From Mucilaginibacter gossypii (lineage in GTDB: Bacteria; Bacteroidota; Bacteroidia; Sphingobacteriales; Sphingobacteriaceae), in NCBI RefSeq assembly GCF_900100945.1, contig NZ_FNCG01000011.1, positions 1 to 64,000 on the forward strand: a stretch of 64,000 nt of DNA, read 5' to 3'. Position numbers and translations under genes: made by a program. The notes beneath the pieces are model-generated. The model ran no database searches. It was not told the DNA's origin and saw only the letters and a list, made by a program, of their open reading frames with translations. Shown here piece by piece: positions 34,625 through 43,900 of the stretch. The first letter of the stretch is position 1; each line of letters starts with the position of its first letter.

Positions 34625-34748
34625 ATATGTTAAGTAGTTTTAACTGACCGGCTACTGTAAACCCGCTTCAAAAATTATCCTGTTTGCTGCCCCTGACTAA
34701 CAGGTTGGTTTCCATCATTAAAATCTGGTTTCCGTTAGCTACTGTAAA

Positions 34749-35114
34749 ATGAAATTGAAATATATACCTGTGTATACAGCCGACTTTGAGGGGCAAATTG
34801 ATTTTTATACTCAAAAATTAGGTTTCAAAATAACAGGTACAATGACATTTTACGAAGGCAGGGAAAGCACGGTGATCCAGTCGGATAAATTAAATGTGGC
34901 GTTGCTTGTAACTAATAATGACAGCAACAGTGATAAGAGTAATATTATCATTAACACTGCCGACTGTTTGAACGATTATCATGTGCTCCGTACGGCTGGC
35001 GTATTTTTTTGCAAATCGCCTGCGTATTTACCGGCCGGACTGGCAGCCGAATTTTTAGACCCGGCGGGGAACAAATTTATGTTACTGGAAGAAAGAAATT
35101 ATAACGAACAATAA
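34749..35114 (+). CDS. VOC-family (glyoxalase/bleomycin-resistance fold) protein
   Basis: This 121-residue protein forms one VOC module pair: KYIPVYTADFEGQIDFYTQKLGFKITGTMTFYEG and the C-terminal GLAAEFLDPAGNKFMLLEE. VOC proteins bind a metal and act as lyases, dioxygenases or resistance proteins. Metal ligands are not obvious beyond the C-terminal Glu, so the activity is unassigned. The AraC gene follows by 12 bases and is probably co-transcribed, which suggests a small stress- or ligand-response unit. Confidence 0.8.
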   Translation: MKLKYIPVYTADFEGQIDFYTQKLGFKITGTMTFYEGRESTVIQSDKLNVALLVTNNDSNSDKSNIIINTADCLNDYHVLRTAGVFFCKSPAYLPAGLAAEFLDPAGNKFMLLEERNYNEQ

Positions 35115-35126
35115 AATCATATCACA

Positions 35127-35993
35127 ATGGACTATTCAAAAGTATTACGCAACAACAACAAGATTGTAAGCCGCACCGGCGGCCAGAGGCAGGGGCCGCA
35201 GTATACTTCAGATTTAAGCCTTCGCTTTGTATTAAGCGGTAATGAACGTTATGATATTGGCCGCAGGCATTTGTCCATATATCCCGATTCGTTCCTGATC
35301 CTGAACAGGGGTACACAATATTCAACCGATACCGATCTGGGGCAGCAGGTACAATCATTTGCCATCAATTTTGATCAGCAGTTTTTGCAGGATTTTAAAG
35401 ATTGCTGGACCTTTGACAATGACACTTTGTTAACTAAAGGCTATGATAACGGCAAAATACAGCCCGAGTTTAATGAAACTATATATCCGTTTGCGGGCGA
35501 TATCAAGTACAATGTATGTCACCTGAAACAACACCTGGATAATGGGATGCAGGATGAAATGCTGATCAACGAATACCTGCACCATACGCTCATTAATTAT
35601 TTTCATATTTATAATGATGAGATCTGTAAAAAAGCAGAAAAACTCGACTTTTTGAACCAGGGTACCCGGGTTGAGATCCTGCGCCGTCTTAACCTGGCTA
35701 AGGAGTACCTGTACAGCAATTATAATCAGAATATTAGCCTTGAAGACCTTGCCGAACATGCCTGCCTTTCGGTTAATCACTTGCTGCGCACTTTTAAGCA
35801 GGCTTTTGGTTTAACACCGCATCAGTTTTTGATCCAGCTGCGTTTAAGACGCTCATTAATGTTGCTGAAGGACACCCGGTTTCCTGTAAATGAGGTAGTT
35901 GGCATGGTGGGTTTTGAATGCCCAAGTTCATTTATCAGGCTGTTCCGTACGCATTATAAAATAACACCGTTAAAATACAGGCAATCAGCATGA
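35127..35993 (+). CDS. AraC-family transcriptional regulator
   Basis: This 288-residue regulator has an N-terminal ligand-binding cupin-like domain (about 30-170; LNRGTQYSTD) and two C-terminal helix-turn-helix units (about 190-285; ISLEDLAEHACLSVNHLLRTFKQAFGLTPHQFLIQLRLRRSLMLL and NEVVGMVGFECPSSFIRLFRTHYKITPLKYRQ). It lies in one unit with the VOC gene and probably controls it. The ligand is unknown. Confidence 0.88.
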   Translation: MDYSKVLRNNNKIVSRTGGQRQGPQYTSDLSLRFVLSGNERYDIGRRHLSIYPDSFLILNRGTQYSTDTDLGQQVQSFAINFDQQFLQDFKDCWTFDNDTLLTKGYDNGKIQPEFNETIYPFAGDIKYNVCHLKQHLDNGMQDEMLINEYLHHTLINYFHIYNDEICKKAEKLDFLNQGTRVEILRRLNLAKEYLYSNYNQNISLEDLAEHACLSVNHLLRTFKQAFGLTPHQFLIQLRLRRSLMLLKDTRFPVNEVVGMVGFECPSSFIRLFRTHYKITPLKYRQSA

Positions 35994-36116
35994 TACGAAA
36001 ATTTTTTTTGTGTGCCAAGATGGTGCTTTTCACACATGTAGCACGTACTTAACACACTATGTTTGCAGTACCAGATAGTTTTTTGTTAAGGATATTTGGT
36101 CAGTTAATAGTTAATG

Positions 36117-36156
36117 AAAAAGTCAGTAACGCGAGGTCACTGACTTTTTGTTTTTG
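36117..36156 (+). terminator. Terminator after the AraC gene
   Basis: AAAAAGTCAGT (36117-36127) and ACTGACTTTTT (36139-36149) form a perfect 11-bp stem. A further T-rich stretch follows. Confidence 0.85.
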
Positions 36157-36188
36157 AGGGTAGGAGGATGAGGAGAACATACAAATGA

Positions 36189-36278
36189 TGTCATTGCGAG
36201 CGTAGCGCGGCAATCGCACGGAAGCATGACCGCCCTGTACGGTATGCGATTGCTTCGTCGTTCCTCCTCGCAATGACA
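36189..36278. repeat. REP-like inverted repeat, TGTCATTGCGAG ends
   Basis: The left end is TGTCATTGCGAG with GCAATCGCA. The right end is TGCGATTGCTTCG, then CTCGCAATGACA, giving an imperfect 90-base inverted repeat. It belongs to the same class as 17872-18001 and the remnant at 428-484. Confidence 0.8.
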
Positions 36279-36381
36279 TTGAATGATGGTCCTGTCAAAA
36301 AAATATGCGAAAATCAACATTTGCCTTCCTTGCTGTAACATTCGCAAAAAAACATCGTCTTTTAAGTTAAAACCTACTGCT

Positions 36382-36555
36382 ATGAAATTTTTTACCATAC
36401 TGGCCGTTACCGGCGGATTGTTTTTTACTTCGCTCCAGATAGAAAAGACTAACATTGCGGGCATTAAACACAAAAACAAATGCTGCATGGACGCCAAAAA
36501 ATCAAAATGCCCGCTTGCATGCAAACGGGCAAAATCGGCTAAATTGAACAGTTAA
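36382..36555 (+). CDS. 57-residue secreted Cys-containing peptide
   Basis: From the ATG at 36382 the product is MKFFTILAVTGGLFFTSLQ, then a very basic mature part ending in CCMDAKKSKCPLACKRAK. A Sec signal or N-terminal membrane helix occupies about residues 1-18. Four Cys (CC, then C and C) and many Lys residues give a knottin- or metal-binding-like tail, but no family is recognised. Longer upstream frames run into the REP-like repeat and are not credible. It is probably real, but short. Confidence 0.6.
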   Translation: MKFFTILAVTGGLFFTSLQIEKTNIAGIKHKNKCCMDAKKSKCPLACKRAKSAKLNS

Positions 36556-36582
36556 AAACGATACAGGGTTTCATCCCCTCAA

Positions 36583-36624
36583 AAGGCGTCCGGCGATTAA
36601 AGGGGAATCTGTTGCCGGCGCCTT
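36583..36624 (-). terminator. Terminator-like hairpin between the small peptide and GH36 genes
   Basis: AAGGCGTCCGGC (36583-36594) pairs with GCCGGCGCCTT (36614-36624) with one bulge. T and A runs on either side allow use in both directions between these convergent genes. Confidence 0.55.
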
Positions 36625-36635
36625 TGCAGTGTTTA

Positions 36636-38708
36636 TTAGTTCAGTTCAAATTTTAATAATTCAGCATCTCCTGCTTTTAGCAAAACGCTTTTTGTGTTTA
36701 CATTAGTGCCTTGCAGTAACGATTTCGCATTTGCTGCTTTTCCGGCCTCCATACCAATCCTTTTCGGGTCGATAGTATAAACTTTATCAGTTTCACCATA
36801 ATTAAACAGGGCCAGGTAAAAGCTGTTGCCAATTTTTTGCGTAAACTGCTCGGTTGTACCTGTTTTGGTGTTACCTTCAACTGGCCTGAAGGCTTTTCCA
36901 TTTTGCACAATTTTCAAAATCTCAGGATTCTGGTACATAGCTTTTGCTCTGCCAGTCCATTGCCCATGTGTCGAAAAATCATCACCGGTTATGAACGTGC
37001 CGGTAACAACTGCCGAGAGCATCCTTGCCCTGTTTGCGCCCTCACTTTCGGTTGAAAGTACAACATGGTCGGCATCAATGTAATTATATAAGTAAGTTTG
37101 CCACCAGCCGTAATTTACGCTGTTGAGGGTATAGCGGGTATCTTTTACAGTTTTAAAAGCATCGCATGCAATGCGCCTCATATGCGCGTAACGCCCGGTT
37201 GCCAGGCTGGGAGAAATGGCAGCGTAAACCAGCATCTGATCACCCAACTGATCAATCAGGTGTTCCATCCCCCTTTTATACGCCTGCATACCGGTGGTGA
37301 TTTTCGGGTCATAAAAATGGCTTGATTCGGCAGCCGCATGACCCAGAAAGTCGATCTTGATCATTTTAAAACCACAGGCTTTTAATTTACCAATTACATA
37401 GTCAATATGTTGAAGGGTACCCGGATGGGTTGGATCGGTTGCACGCGCACCGTCAATATCATGATAGGTGTCGCCAACTTTTGTCCATGTTTCGCCGTAG
37501 GTGTAGTTGCTGCCTAAAACTTTGCGGTCGGGGCCGCCTTTCCAGCCCCAGTCGGTAAAGGGGGCCCAATACACGCCGGGTTGCAGGCCTTTGCTTTTAC
37601 AATAATCCGCAAATGATTTCAGCTTACCAAAATCACCTTCCCAGCCACCGCTGATCATATTATCCCAAAACGAATCGAGATCAATAAACGCCGTATTGCC
37701 GTTGCGGAATGCAGGGATGCTATCGGCAAAAAAATCCGCTACTTTGATAGCTTTATCGTAGTTGAGTTTTTCCTGCATAACGCCCCAGCTGTTCCAGCCA
37801 ACAGGAGTGGGTTTTGTCCAGTTAAAAATGTAAGGTGGTTCGGCAATGCGGTTGGCTTTACCAAACTCTTCCATGCCTTTGCGCCAGTCGGCAAACCAGC
37901 CTACAAATACTTTAGGCGATTTAACTGTATTGCCGCTGATATAGCCATGGGCAATTTTATCGCGGTTTACAGCTTCCTCGGTGTAGCCTCCCCATACTTC
38001 AAAGGTGTTGGCACTATCTTTTTTGGCGATGGTACGCACACCAGTTTTCCAGGTTTCATGCTCAACGGATCCAAACACCAGGCCTTTGCGACTACTGTTA
38101 TCAAAAACAGTCCCTACTTCGGCACTGGTATTGGTGAGCGGTGCTTTAAATGCTTTTGAATCATAGCTAATGAAGGTATCATTATCAAAAGGCACAAATA
38201 CCGAACGGGTATCGCCGGGTATTGCTGCCATATTACCGGCTATTGGCTCCATGTAATTTGTTTTCAGGTTTTTGCCTTCAACATAAAGCTCCACAAAAAA
38301 GTAACCTTTATGCGATGGGTAAGTATAAAACACCTGCATCATGTTTGGCAAATTATTGCCTGTTAAAGTGAAAGTGTGTTTTACACCTTTGCCAAAGCCA
38401 TCGGTTATTAAGGTTTTGGCATAAGCAATGCTTTTGTATGCTGTTGAAGTAATAAATTTTCCGTTGACGCTTGCCTTGCTATAGCAATTGCTAAGTACAG
38501 TTTTGCCGTTTTCGATAACAGAAAAAGTGCCGGTTTTTTGGTCATAGCTGATGTTGCCGGCCGGGCTATATGAAAATGATATGCCGCCTTGTTGGGAGGG
38601 TTGATTAGTGCTGGTTTTAGCTGATGCTGAAGCAATTGCCGGCTGCCAAACGCAAAGCAAACCGGACAATTGCACAGCAATTATAAAACAATTAAGAAAT
38701 TTTCGCAT
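36636..38708 (-). CDS. Alpha-galactosidase-like glycoside hydrolase (clan GH-D, GH36/GH27 type)
   Basis: This 690-residue secreted enzyme has a signal peptide ending near residue 28 (ASASA). A beta-sandwich N-terminal domain (about 40-300) precedes a (beta/alpha)8 barrel beginning PTPVGWNSWGVMQEKLNYD (about 305). The nucleophile Asp is seen in MIKIDFLGHAA (about 457), and a C-terminal beta domain follows. Clan GH-D enzymes retain configuration and remove alpha-linked galactose or related sugars. The fucosidases next door suggest it trims alpha-galactosyl or other alpha-linked residues from the same glycan. A terminator at 38824 separates it from GH95, so it may have its own promoter. Confidence 0.8.
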   Translation of the reverse strand: MRKFLNCFIIAVQLSGLLCVWQPAIASASAKTSTNQPSQQGGISFSYSPAGNISYDQKTGTFSVIENGKTVLSNCYSKASVNGKFITSTAYKSIAYAKTLITDGFGKGVKHTFTLTGNNLPNMMQVFYTYPSHKGYFFVELYVEGKNLKTNYMEPIAGNMAAIPGDTRSVFVPFDNDTFISYDSKAFKAPLTNTSAEVGTVFDNSSRKGLVFGSVEHETWKTGVRTIAKKDSANTFEVWGGYTEEAVNRDKIAHGYISGNTVKSPKVFVGWFADWRKGMEEFGKANRIAEPPYIFNWTKPTPVGWNSWGVMQEKLNYDKAIKVADFFADSIPAFRNGNTAFIDLDSFWDNMISGGWEGDFGKLKSFADYCKSKGLQPGVYWAPFTDWGWKGGPDRKVLGSNYTYGETWTKVGDTYHDIDGARATDPTHPGTLQHIDYVIGKLKACGFKMIKIDFLGHAAAESSHFYDPKITTGMQAYKRGMEHLIDQLGDQMLVYAAISPSLATGRYAHMRRIACDAFKTVKDTRYTLNSVNYGWWQTYLYNYIDADHVVLSTESEGANRARMLSAVVTGTFITGDDFSTHGQWTGRAKAMYQNPEILKIVQNGKAFRPVEGNTKTGTTEQFTQKIGNSFYLALFNYGETDKVYTIDPKRIGMEAGKAANAKSLLQGTNVNTKSVLLKAGDAELLKFELN

Positions 38709-38823
38709 GAATTTTAGGTTATTAAATGTCTAAGTTACATTTTATTAATTATGTACAAATATGCTATTGGAATTTTAGCGGATTCGTTACACCGTGTGGA
38801 TTTAATAAAGAAAAACTTGTTGT

Positions 38824-38854
38824 AAATAAGGCGTCCTTTTAGGATGCCTTATTT
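38824..38854. terminator. Bidirectional terminator between GH95 and GH36 genes
   Basis: AAATAAGGCGTCC (38824-38836) and GGATGCCTTATTT (38842-38854) form a 13-bp stem with one G-U pair. The flanking A/T bases suit both directions. It ends the long fucoside operon before the GH36 gene. Confidence 0.8.
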
Positions 38855-38869
38855 GTTTGTAAGAGCTTA

Positions 38870-41209
38870 TTAAGCTTTAACGGCCATTATGCTCTTGATC
38901 TGTCCGTTAATTTTTACTTTAACTGTGCGCGGAGTGGGTGAGGTTACTTTGTAAGAGGTTATTTTACCATCTTTCCATTTCATATCGACGGTAAAATTGC
39001 CGCGGGCTTTAAGGCCTTTAACCTCGCCCTGTGCTTTCCATGCATCAGGGATAGAAGGAATAAAATCAATAAACCCTGCATGGCTCTGGATCAGCATTTC
39101 AGCAATACCTGCTGTTGCTCCAAAGTTACCGTCGATCTGAAACGGAGGGCCTGCGGATAACAAGTTAGGGTATACGCCGCCGCCTGCACCGTAGTTAATA
39201 TCGGTTTTGATGGTTGGCTTCATCAACTCTTTAAATAGTTTGTAAGTGCGGTTTCCGTCATGCAAACGTGCCCACCATAGTATTTTGTAAGCGATAGACC
39301 AGCTTGGGCCGTCGTCGCCACGTACTTCCAATGTTTTCTTAGCGGCTTCGGCAAGGGCGGGAGTAGCTTCCGGAGTTATTTCAGATGCAGGGAATAAACC
39401 ATACAAGTGGGATACGTGGCGGTGTTGCGGTTCGGTTTCTTTATAATCCTCCAGCCATTCCTGGATGCGCCCATCCTTAGATATAACACCCGGGGGCGGG
39501 AGCTTTTTCACTTTAGCAGCCAGTGTTTTGCTGAATGCCTCGTCCTTACCCAGCACTTTACTTGCGGTGATCACATTGTTGAACAACTGGCGGATGATCT
39601 GGTTATCGATAGTTGGACCTACGCAGATGCTGGCATGTGTGCCATCGGGCAGATAAAAACTGTTTTCGGGCGATGATGAAGGTGAGGTGACCAACCAACC
39701 TGTTTTGGCATCACTGATCAGCATACTGTTGTAAAATTGGGCGGCACCTTTCAGTATCGGATAAATTTGTTTCAGGTAATTTTTATCGCCTGTAAAATCA
39801 TAATGTTGCCACAGGTTATCGCAAAGCCAGCCCGAACCTACCTTACAAATGCCCCATGATGCGCTTTCGCCAGGCTCGGTAAAGCCCCAGGGGTTAGTAA
39901 TTACGTGGGCTACCCAACCATCGGCGTTATAGTAGGCTTTAGCTGTTTTTTCGCCATGTGGTACCATGCCTTTAACCAGGTCGGCAAGGGGCAGGTTAAG
40001 TTCTGACAGGTTAGAAACTTCAACCGGCCATTGGTTCATTTCAATGTTAATATCCAGGTGATAATCGCCGTTCCACGGGGTGTGCACTTCGTTAGCCCAT
40101 AAACCTTGCAGGTTGGGTGGCAACAGGCCTACACGGGTGCTGCAGATGCTGAGGTAGCGGCCAAACTGGTAGAATAAAACAGGAAGCCCTTTATCCGCAT
40201 CTGGATTAGTATGGAAAGCGAGAAGCCTTTGATCGGTGGTTAGTTTATCTGCTTCTGAAGCGCCAAGATCAACTTTTACGCGGTTAAAGAGTTTCTGGAA
40301 GTTGGCGATATGCTGCTGTTTTTCCAAAGCATAAGGCTTTTTCATAGCGGTCTTTAGTGCGCCGTCCATTTTGCTGAGATATTGCGGATTCTTAAAATCT
40401 GTACCCGCCGATATATAAATGATCACCTCGGTTGCGTCTTTAATAACCAGCGAAGTAGGGGTGCTGCTTAATGAACCGCCGGTTAGTTGCGCCTTTACCC
40501 TTGCTTTGTAAGCTACGCCTTTGCCGTCGGTACCATTATCCAACTGACCGGTAAGATCAAGCTCGTTACCTGCTGTACTGGTAGCCCCACGTTCCGGGCG
40601 ACTGATATTAATGTTCAGGTTAAGCATTCCCGGTTTATCAGCGCTTAGTTTAATCACGTCTACATCATCGCCAAAACTGGTAAAGTACTCACGTTTGTAA
40701 GTAACGCCTTTTACCTGGTAAGTGGTTTTGGCCAGCGCGTTGTTTAATGAAAGCTCACGTTCATAGTTTTCGTATTTTACGTCATTGCCCTCAATGCCAT
40801 TGTATTGGTAGTTCAGGTTCAAGTCGCCCAGCATCTGGAAGCAACCGAAAGGCACTCCGCCCGATCCTTTACCCGTGCATACAAATGATTTATCGATAAT
40901 GGCTTGCGCTTCCACATTTTTTCCGGCGGCAAGCAAGCTTCTTATTTCGGGCAGTTTTTTATAAGCTTCGTAGTTATTGGCATCCTGCGACGATCCTGAC
41001 CACATGGTGATATCATTCAACACTACTTTTTCGGCAGTAACATTGCCATCGGGCATCATTCCTAACCTTCCATTGCCAAGTGCAACGGTTTCTTCCCAGC
41101 GCTGTGCAGGCTGTTTATACCAAAGTTTTAATTGTTTTGTTTGTGCGTGAGTAAACGTTGTAATACCTGTTATTATTACAGTTATTAGCAGGGGCGTTCT
41201 TTTTAGCAT
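38870..41209 (-). CDS. GH95 alpha-L-fucosidase (or alpha-L-galactosidase)
   Basis: About 779 residues from the ATG at 41209 (signal MLKRTPLLITVIITGITTFTHAQ); an upstream frame to 41257 would run into the GH29 gene. The GH95 N-terminal domain (WYKQPAQRWEETVALGNGRLG; VVLNDITMWSGS) leads to an (alpha/alpha)6 barrel with TPWNGDYHLDINIEMNQWP and QIDGNFGATAGIAEML. The family inverts alpha-1,2-linked L-fucose or L-galactose. Where characterised fucosidases have an Asn-x-Asn pair, this one reads Asp-Ile-Asn. It is secreted and follows the GH29 gene by 31 bases. Confidence 0.88.
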   Translation of the reverse strand: MLKRTPLLITVIITGITTFTHAQTKQLKLWYKQPAQRWEETVALGNGRLGMMPDGNVTAEKVVLNDITMWSGSSQDANNYEAYKKLPEIRSLLAAGKNVEAQAIIDKSFVCTGKGSGGVPFGCFQMLGDLNLNYQYNGIEGNDVKYENYERELSLNNALAKTTYQVKGVTYKREYFTSFGDDVDVIKLSADKPGMLNLNINISRPERGATSTAGNELDLTGQLDNGTDGKGVAYKARVKAQLTGGSLSSTPTSLVIKDATEVIIYISAGTDFKNPQYLSKMDGALKTAMKKPYALEKQQHIANFQKLFNRVKVDLGASEADKLTTDQRLLAFHTNPDADKGLPVLFYQFGRYLSICSTRVGLLPPNLQGLWANEVHTPWNGDYHLDINIEMNQWPVEVSNLSELNLPLADLVKGMVPHGEKTAKAYYNADGWVAHVITNPWGFTEPGESASWGICKVGSGWLCDNLWQHYDFTGDKNYLKQIYPILKGAAQFYNSMLISDAKTGWLVTSPSSSPENSFYLPDGTHASICVGPTIDNQIIRQLFNNVITASKVLGKDEAFSKTLAAKVKKLPPPGVISKDGRIQEWLEDYKETEPQHRHVSHLYGLFPASEITPEATPALAEAAKKTLEVRGDDGPSWSIAYKILWWARLHDGNRTYKLFKELMKPTIKTDINYGAGGGVYPNLLSAGPPFQIDGNFGATAGIAEMLIQSHAGFIDFIPSIPDAWKAQGEVKGLKARGNFTVDMKWKDGKITSYKVTSPTPRTVKVKINGQIKSIMAVKA

Positions 41210-41240
41210 GTTTATGTTAATTAGGTTTTCTGTTTTTATT

Positions 41241-42548
41241 TTATTTACCTGCGGCAATTACAGGGATTTCTTCGGCGTTTTTATTCAATTCCAACACAAT
41301 CACATTGCTGTTAGCATCGGGTAAGGTTTGCGGCAGGTCAATGATATAGCCTGTGGCATCCGGTTTATAATTTACTTTGGTCCCGCCCAGCACGTAGGCA
41401 TTGGTTATGTTAACACCCGGCAGGTTAGGCAGCACAATTTTATCACCTTTTTTCTGAAATATGTGCAAATAGATCTTGTTTCCCTTGCGTGTAACAGCAT
41501 AGTTATCATTAGGGGCAATGGGCCCGCCTTTGGTGCCATAAATGCTTTCACCGTATTTTTTTAACCATAAGCCCATTTGCTGCAGGGTTTCAACCTGTCG
41601 TGCTTCAATGCGGCCATCGGGCATTGGCCCAACGTTAAACAACAGGTTCCCATTACCGGCGGCAGTTTTCACCAGAGTTTGGATACATTCCTGCACTGTT
41701 TTCATTTTATCATTAGGTTTCCATGCCCATTGCTGGCAGATGGTAATGCAGCTTTCCCAGGGCTCATTCATATTAAGCTGACCGATGTGCTGCTCGGGGG
41801 TAAGATAATCACCTACCGATTGATCGTTCAGCTTTTCACTTTCTTTGCCTAAGCGGTTGTTCACAATAACGTTTGGGTCAATACCTTTGATGAATTTGTA
41901 AATTTCCTGTCCGTCGGCGTTGGTCCAGGGTTTTTCCCAGTAACCATCAAACCAAAGCAGGTAGGGATGATATTTGGTGATGAGTTCTTTCAACTCATTC
42001 TTCATTTGCGTTTTAAAAGCTACCATATCGCCCTTAACGTTCTTTGTCGAATCGTAAGGGTTTGGGATAGGATAGTTAGGGTCGTGCCAGTCGAGCACAG
42101 TATGATAGATACAAAAAAGCATGCCCTGCTTTTTGCAGGCTGCGGCAAGTTCGGCTACCATATCGCGTTTATATGGCGTTTTGCTGATGTTATAGTCGGT
42201 AAATGCCGATGGCCATAAGGCAAAGCCATCATGGTGTTTAGCAGTGATTACCAGGTATTTCATGCCTGCATCTTTGGCAGCTTTTACAATGGCATCGGCA
42301 TTAAATAAAACCGGGTTAAACTCCTTGTACAGGTTATCATAATCACCCTGCGCTACTTCTTTGTTGCGGCTCCAGCCAATTTCGGTACCGCGTAAGGTTA
42401 CCGGTCCAAAGTGTACAAACATGCCGAAGCGTTTGGTCATGAAGTCATCCAAAACCGCTTTGGGCGTTTTTACAGATGCAGTTTGCTGAGCAAAGCTGAG
42501 TTTGATTACAGAAAACAGGTAAAGGAGAATAATTGCCGGTTTTTTCAT
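41241..42548 (-). CDS. GH29 alpha-L-fucosidase
   Basis: This is a 435-residue secreted enzyme (signal cleavage about residue 20, SFAQ). The GH29 (beta/alpha)8 barrel shows RFGMFVHFG (41-47), AKHHDGFALW (104-112) and the nucleophile Asp201 in LLWFDGYW. It hydrolyses alpha-L-fucosides with retention. A beta-rich C-terminal domain (about 340-435) completes the family length. It sits between binding lipoproteins and GH95 in the fucoside operon, where the two families together cover alpha-1,2 and other alpha-fucosyl linkages. Confidence 0.92.
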   Translation of the reverse strand: MKKPAIILLYLFSVIKLSFAQQTASVKTPKAVLDDFMTKRFGMFVHFGPVTLRGTEIGWSRNKEVAQGDYDNLYKEFNPVLFNADAIVKAAKDAGMKYLVITAKHHDGFALWPSAFTDYNISKTPYKRDMVAELAAACKKQGMLFCIYHTVLDWHDPNYPIPNPYDSTKNVKGDMVAFKTQMKNELKELITKYHPYLLWFDGYWEKPWTNADGQEIYKFIKGIDPNVIVNNRLGKESEKLNDQSVGDYLTPEQHIGQLNMNEPWESCITICQQWAWKPNDKMKTVQECIQTLVKTAAGNGNLLFNVGPMPDGRIEARQVETLQQMGLWLKKYGESIYGTKGGPIAPNDNYAVTRKGNKIYLHIFQKKGDKIVLPNLPGVNITNAYVLGGTKVNYKPDATGYIIDLPQTLPDANSNVIVLELNKNAEEIPVIAAGK

Positions 42549-42643
42549 TGCGGAATTTTTGGGGTGAACATTATAGAGGTCTTGGTCTTTATACTTTGTA
42601 AAATATGACCAGGCCGCAAGTCAGCCCGGTCATTGGGGTGTTA

Positions 42644-43873
42644 TTAAAGTAGTGCGTTATTCCAGAAGGTAAGCTCGCTCATATTGGTGTAGTTACCCTC
42701 GTTGTTTGAGTTGTGTTTGATCCTGATGCGGATGTAACGTACCGCCGGAGGATTAGGATCGAAGTTTACCTTTAATGGCGCGCTGCCGTCGTCGGTTCTT
42801 TTGATCTCTTTAAGCAGTTTCCAGCCTTTGGAAATAGATTCGGCAGTCCAGCCAGCATCATTAGCTTTCAGGGTAGTAGCAGCGTTGGTAATATCCGCAA
42901 TGCCCCATACTTCAAAATTATCGGGGTTGTGGCAGCAGTTACGGCCGGTTTCTTCAATAGCTACCAGGCCTTTGTACAGTGCGCCCATATCAAAAGTGAT
43001 AACTACAGGCAGCGGACCATTGCCATCGCTATGGAAAATGTTAGGGAAACCCTGCGGGCCTGTACTGCCATCCCAAAGTCTGTCGATATCAGTATCTCCT
43101 TCATAAGGCTTGGCATCATTGGCTAAATAAACTTTTTTGAAGAGTTTTTTATCGCAAACAGCAACAGAATTAATGGTTGGGAAATCCTCATAGTTAGCTA
43201 CATAAAAGGTGTCAAGAGCATTTACCGTTGGTTTAAAGGCTGACAGGAACTGGATCTTCGTATCCGCCTTATAGTCTGCAAGGGTAACCGACATGCTATC
43301 AGCACTAAGTTTTCCGAAACTTTCTTTCCCGGCTTTGTTAGTGTATTTTATGTTTGTGAACACATTATGAGCACTGGTATCAACCTTTAAGAAATTAAGT
43401 GTGAGCTTTCCATCGGCACTAATTCCATATGGATTGGTAACATTATACCCCCTGTTTGATAAGCCCGATTGATAAATAGGCCCATAAACTCTTACATTGT
43501 TGATATCAAGCGGAATAGAGCGGTTGCCTTTGGCATCGTACGAGAAAACAGTGAACGAATAAATGTATTCGTTCAGGTTTGGTATAACAACCGTTAAACT
43601 ATCCGACGTATTGTGGTTGGTGGAATTGTAAATGATGGAATCAGCCTTGTTGTTCCAGTATATTACGTAACGGGTTATGCTGGGATCGGAGCTTGGGTTC
43701 CAGGTAAGGGCTGCGCGCAGGTTTCCGGGGCGCGAGTGTGCGTTGGCAACTGTACCCGGATACTTAACTTCATGACCGTTTAAGTATGATTCAAACTGTG
43801 TGTCTTGCTTGCTGCAACCATACAACAGGTATCCAAGCAAATAGAAAGCAGCTATTCTGACAATATTTTTCAT
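42644..43873 (-). CDS. DUF4998-type surface lipoprotein with discoidin-like C-terminal domain
   Basis: This 409-residue lipoprotein (lipobox LLYGC, Cys at about residue 20) starts with a DUF4998-like fibronectin-type region (about 35-135; ITRYVIYWNNKADS and IPNLNEYIYSFTVFSYDAKGNRS). A linker and an F5/8 type C-like domain follow (about 240-409; FDMGALYKGLVAIEETGRN and VRYIRIRIKHN). Such proteins are usually surface glycan-binding partners of SusCD. It precedes the fucosidases and follows a paralogous binding protein, so a role in glycan capture is likely. Confidence 0.82.
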   Translation of the reverse strand: MKNIVRIAAFYLLGYLLYGCSKQDTQFESYLNGHEVKYPGTVANAHSRPGNLRAALTWNPSSDPSITRYVIYWNNKADSIIYNSTNHNTSDSLTVVIPNLNEYIYSFTVFSYDAKGNRSIPLDINNVRVYGPIYQSGLSNRGYNVTNPYGISADGKLTLNFLKVDTSAHNVFTNIKYTNKAGKESFGKLSADSMSVTLADYKADTKIQFLSAFKPTVNALDTFYVANYEDFPTINSVAVCDKKLFKKVYLANDAKPYEGDTDIDRLWDGSTGPQGFPNIFHSDGNGPLPVVITFDMGALYKGLVAIEETGRNCCHNPDNFEVWGIADITNAATTLKANDAGWTAESISKGWKLLKEIKRTDDGSAPLKVNFDPNPPAVRYIRIRIKHNSNNEGNYTNMSELTFWNNALL

Positions 43874-43900
43874 GTTCGTTTAATCTAAATGAGTTAATAC

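Noticed and set aside
36123..36524. 133-residue minus-strand frame
   Set aside because: It runs through a terminator and a REP-like repeat and antisense to the secreted peptide; composition is not protein-like.
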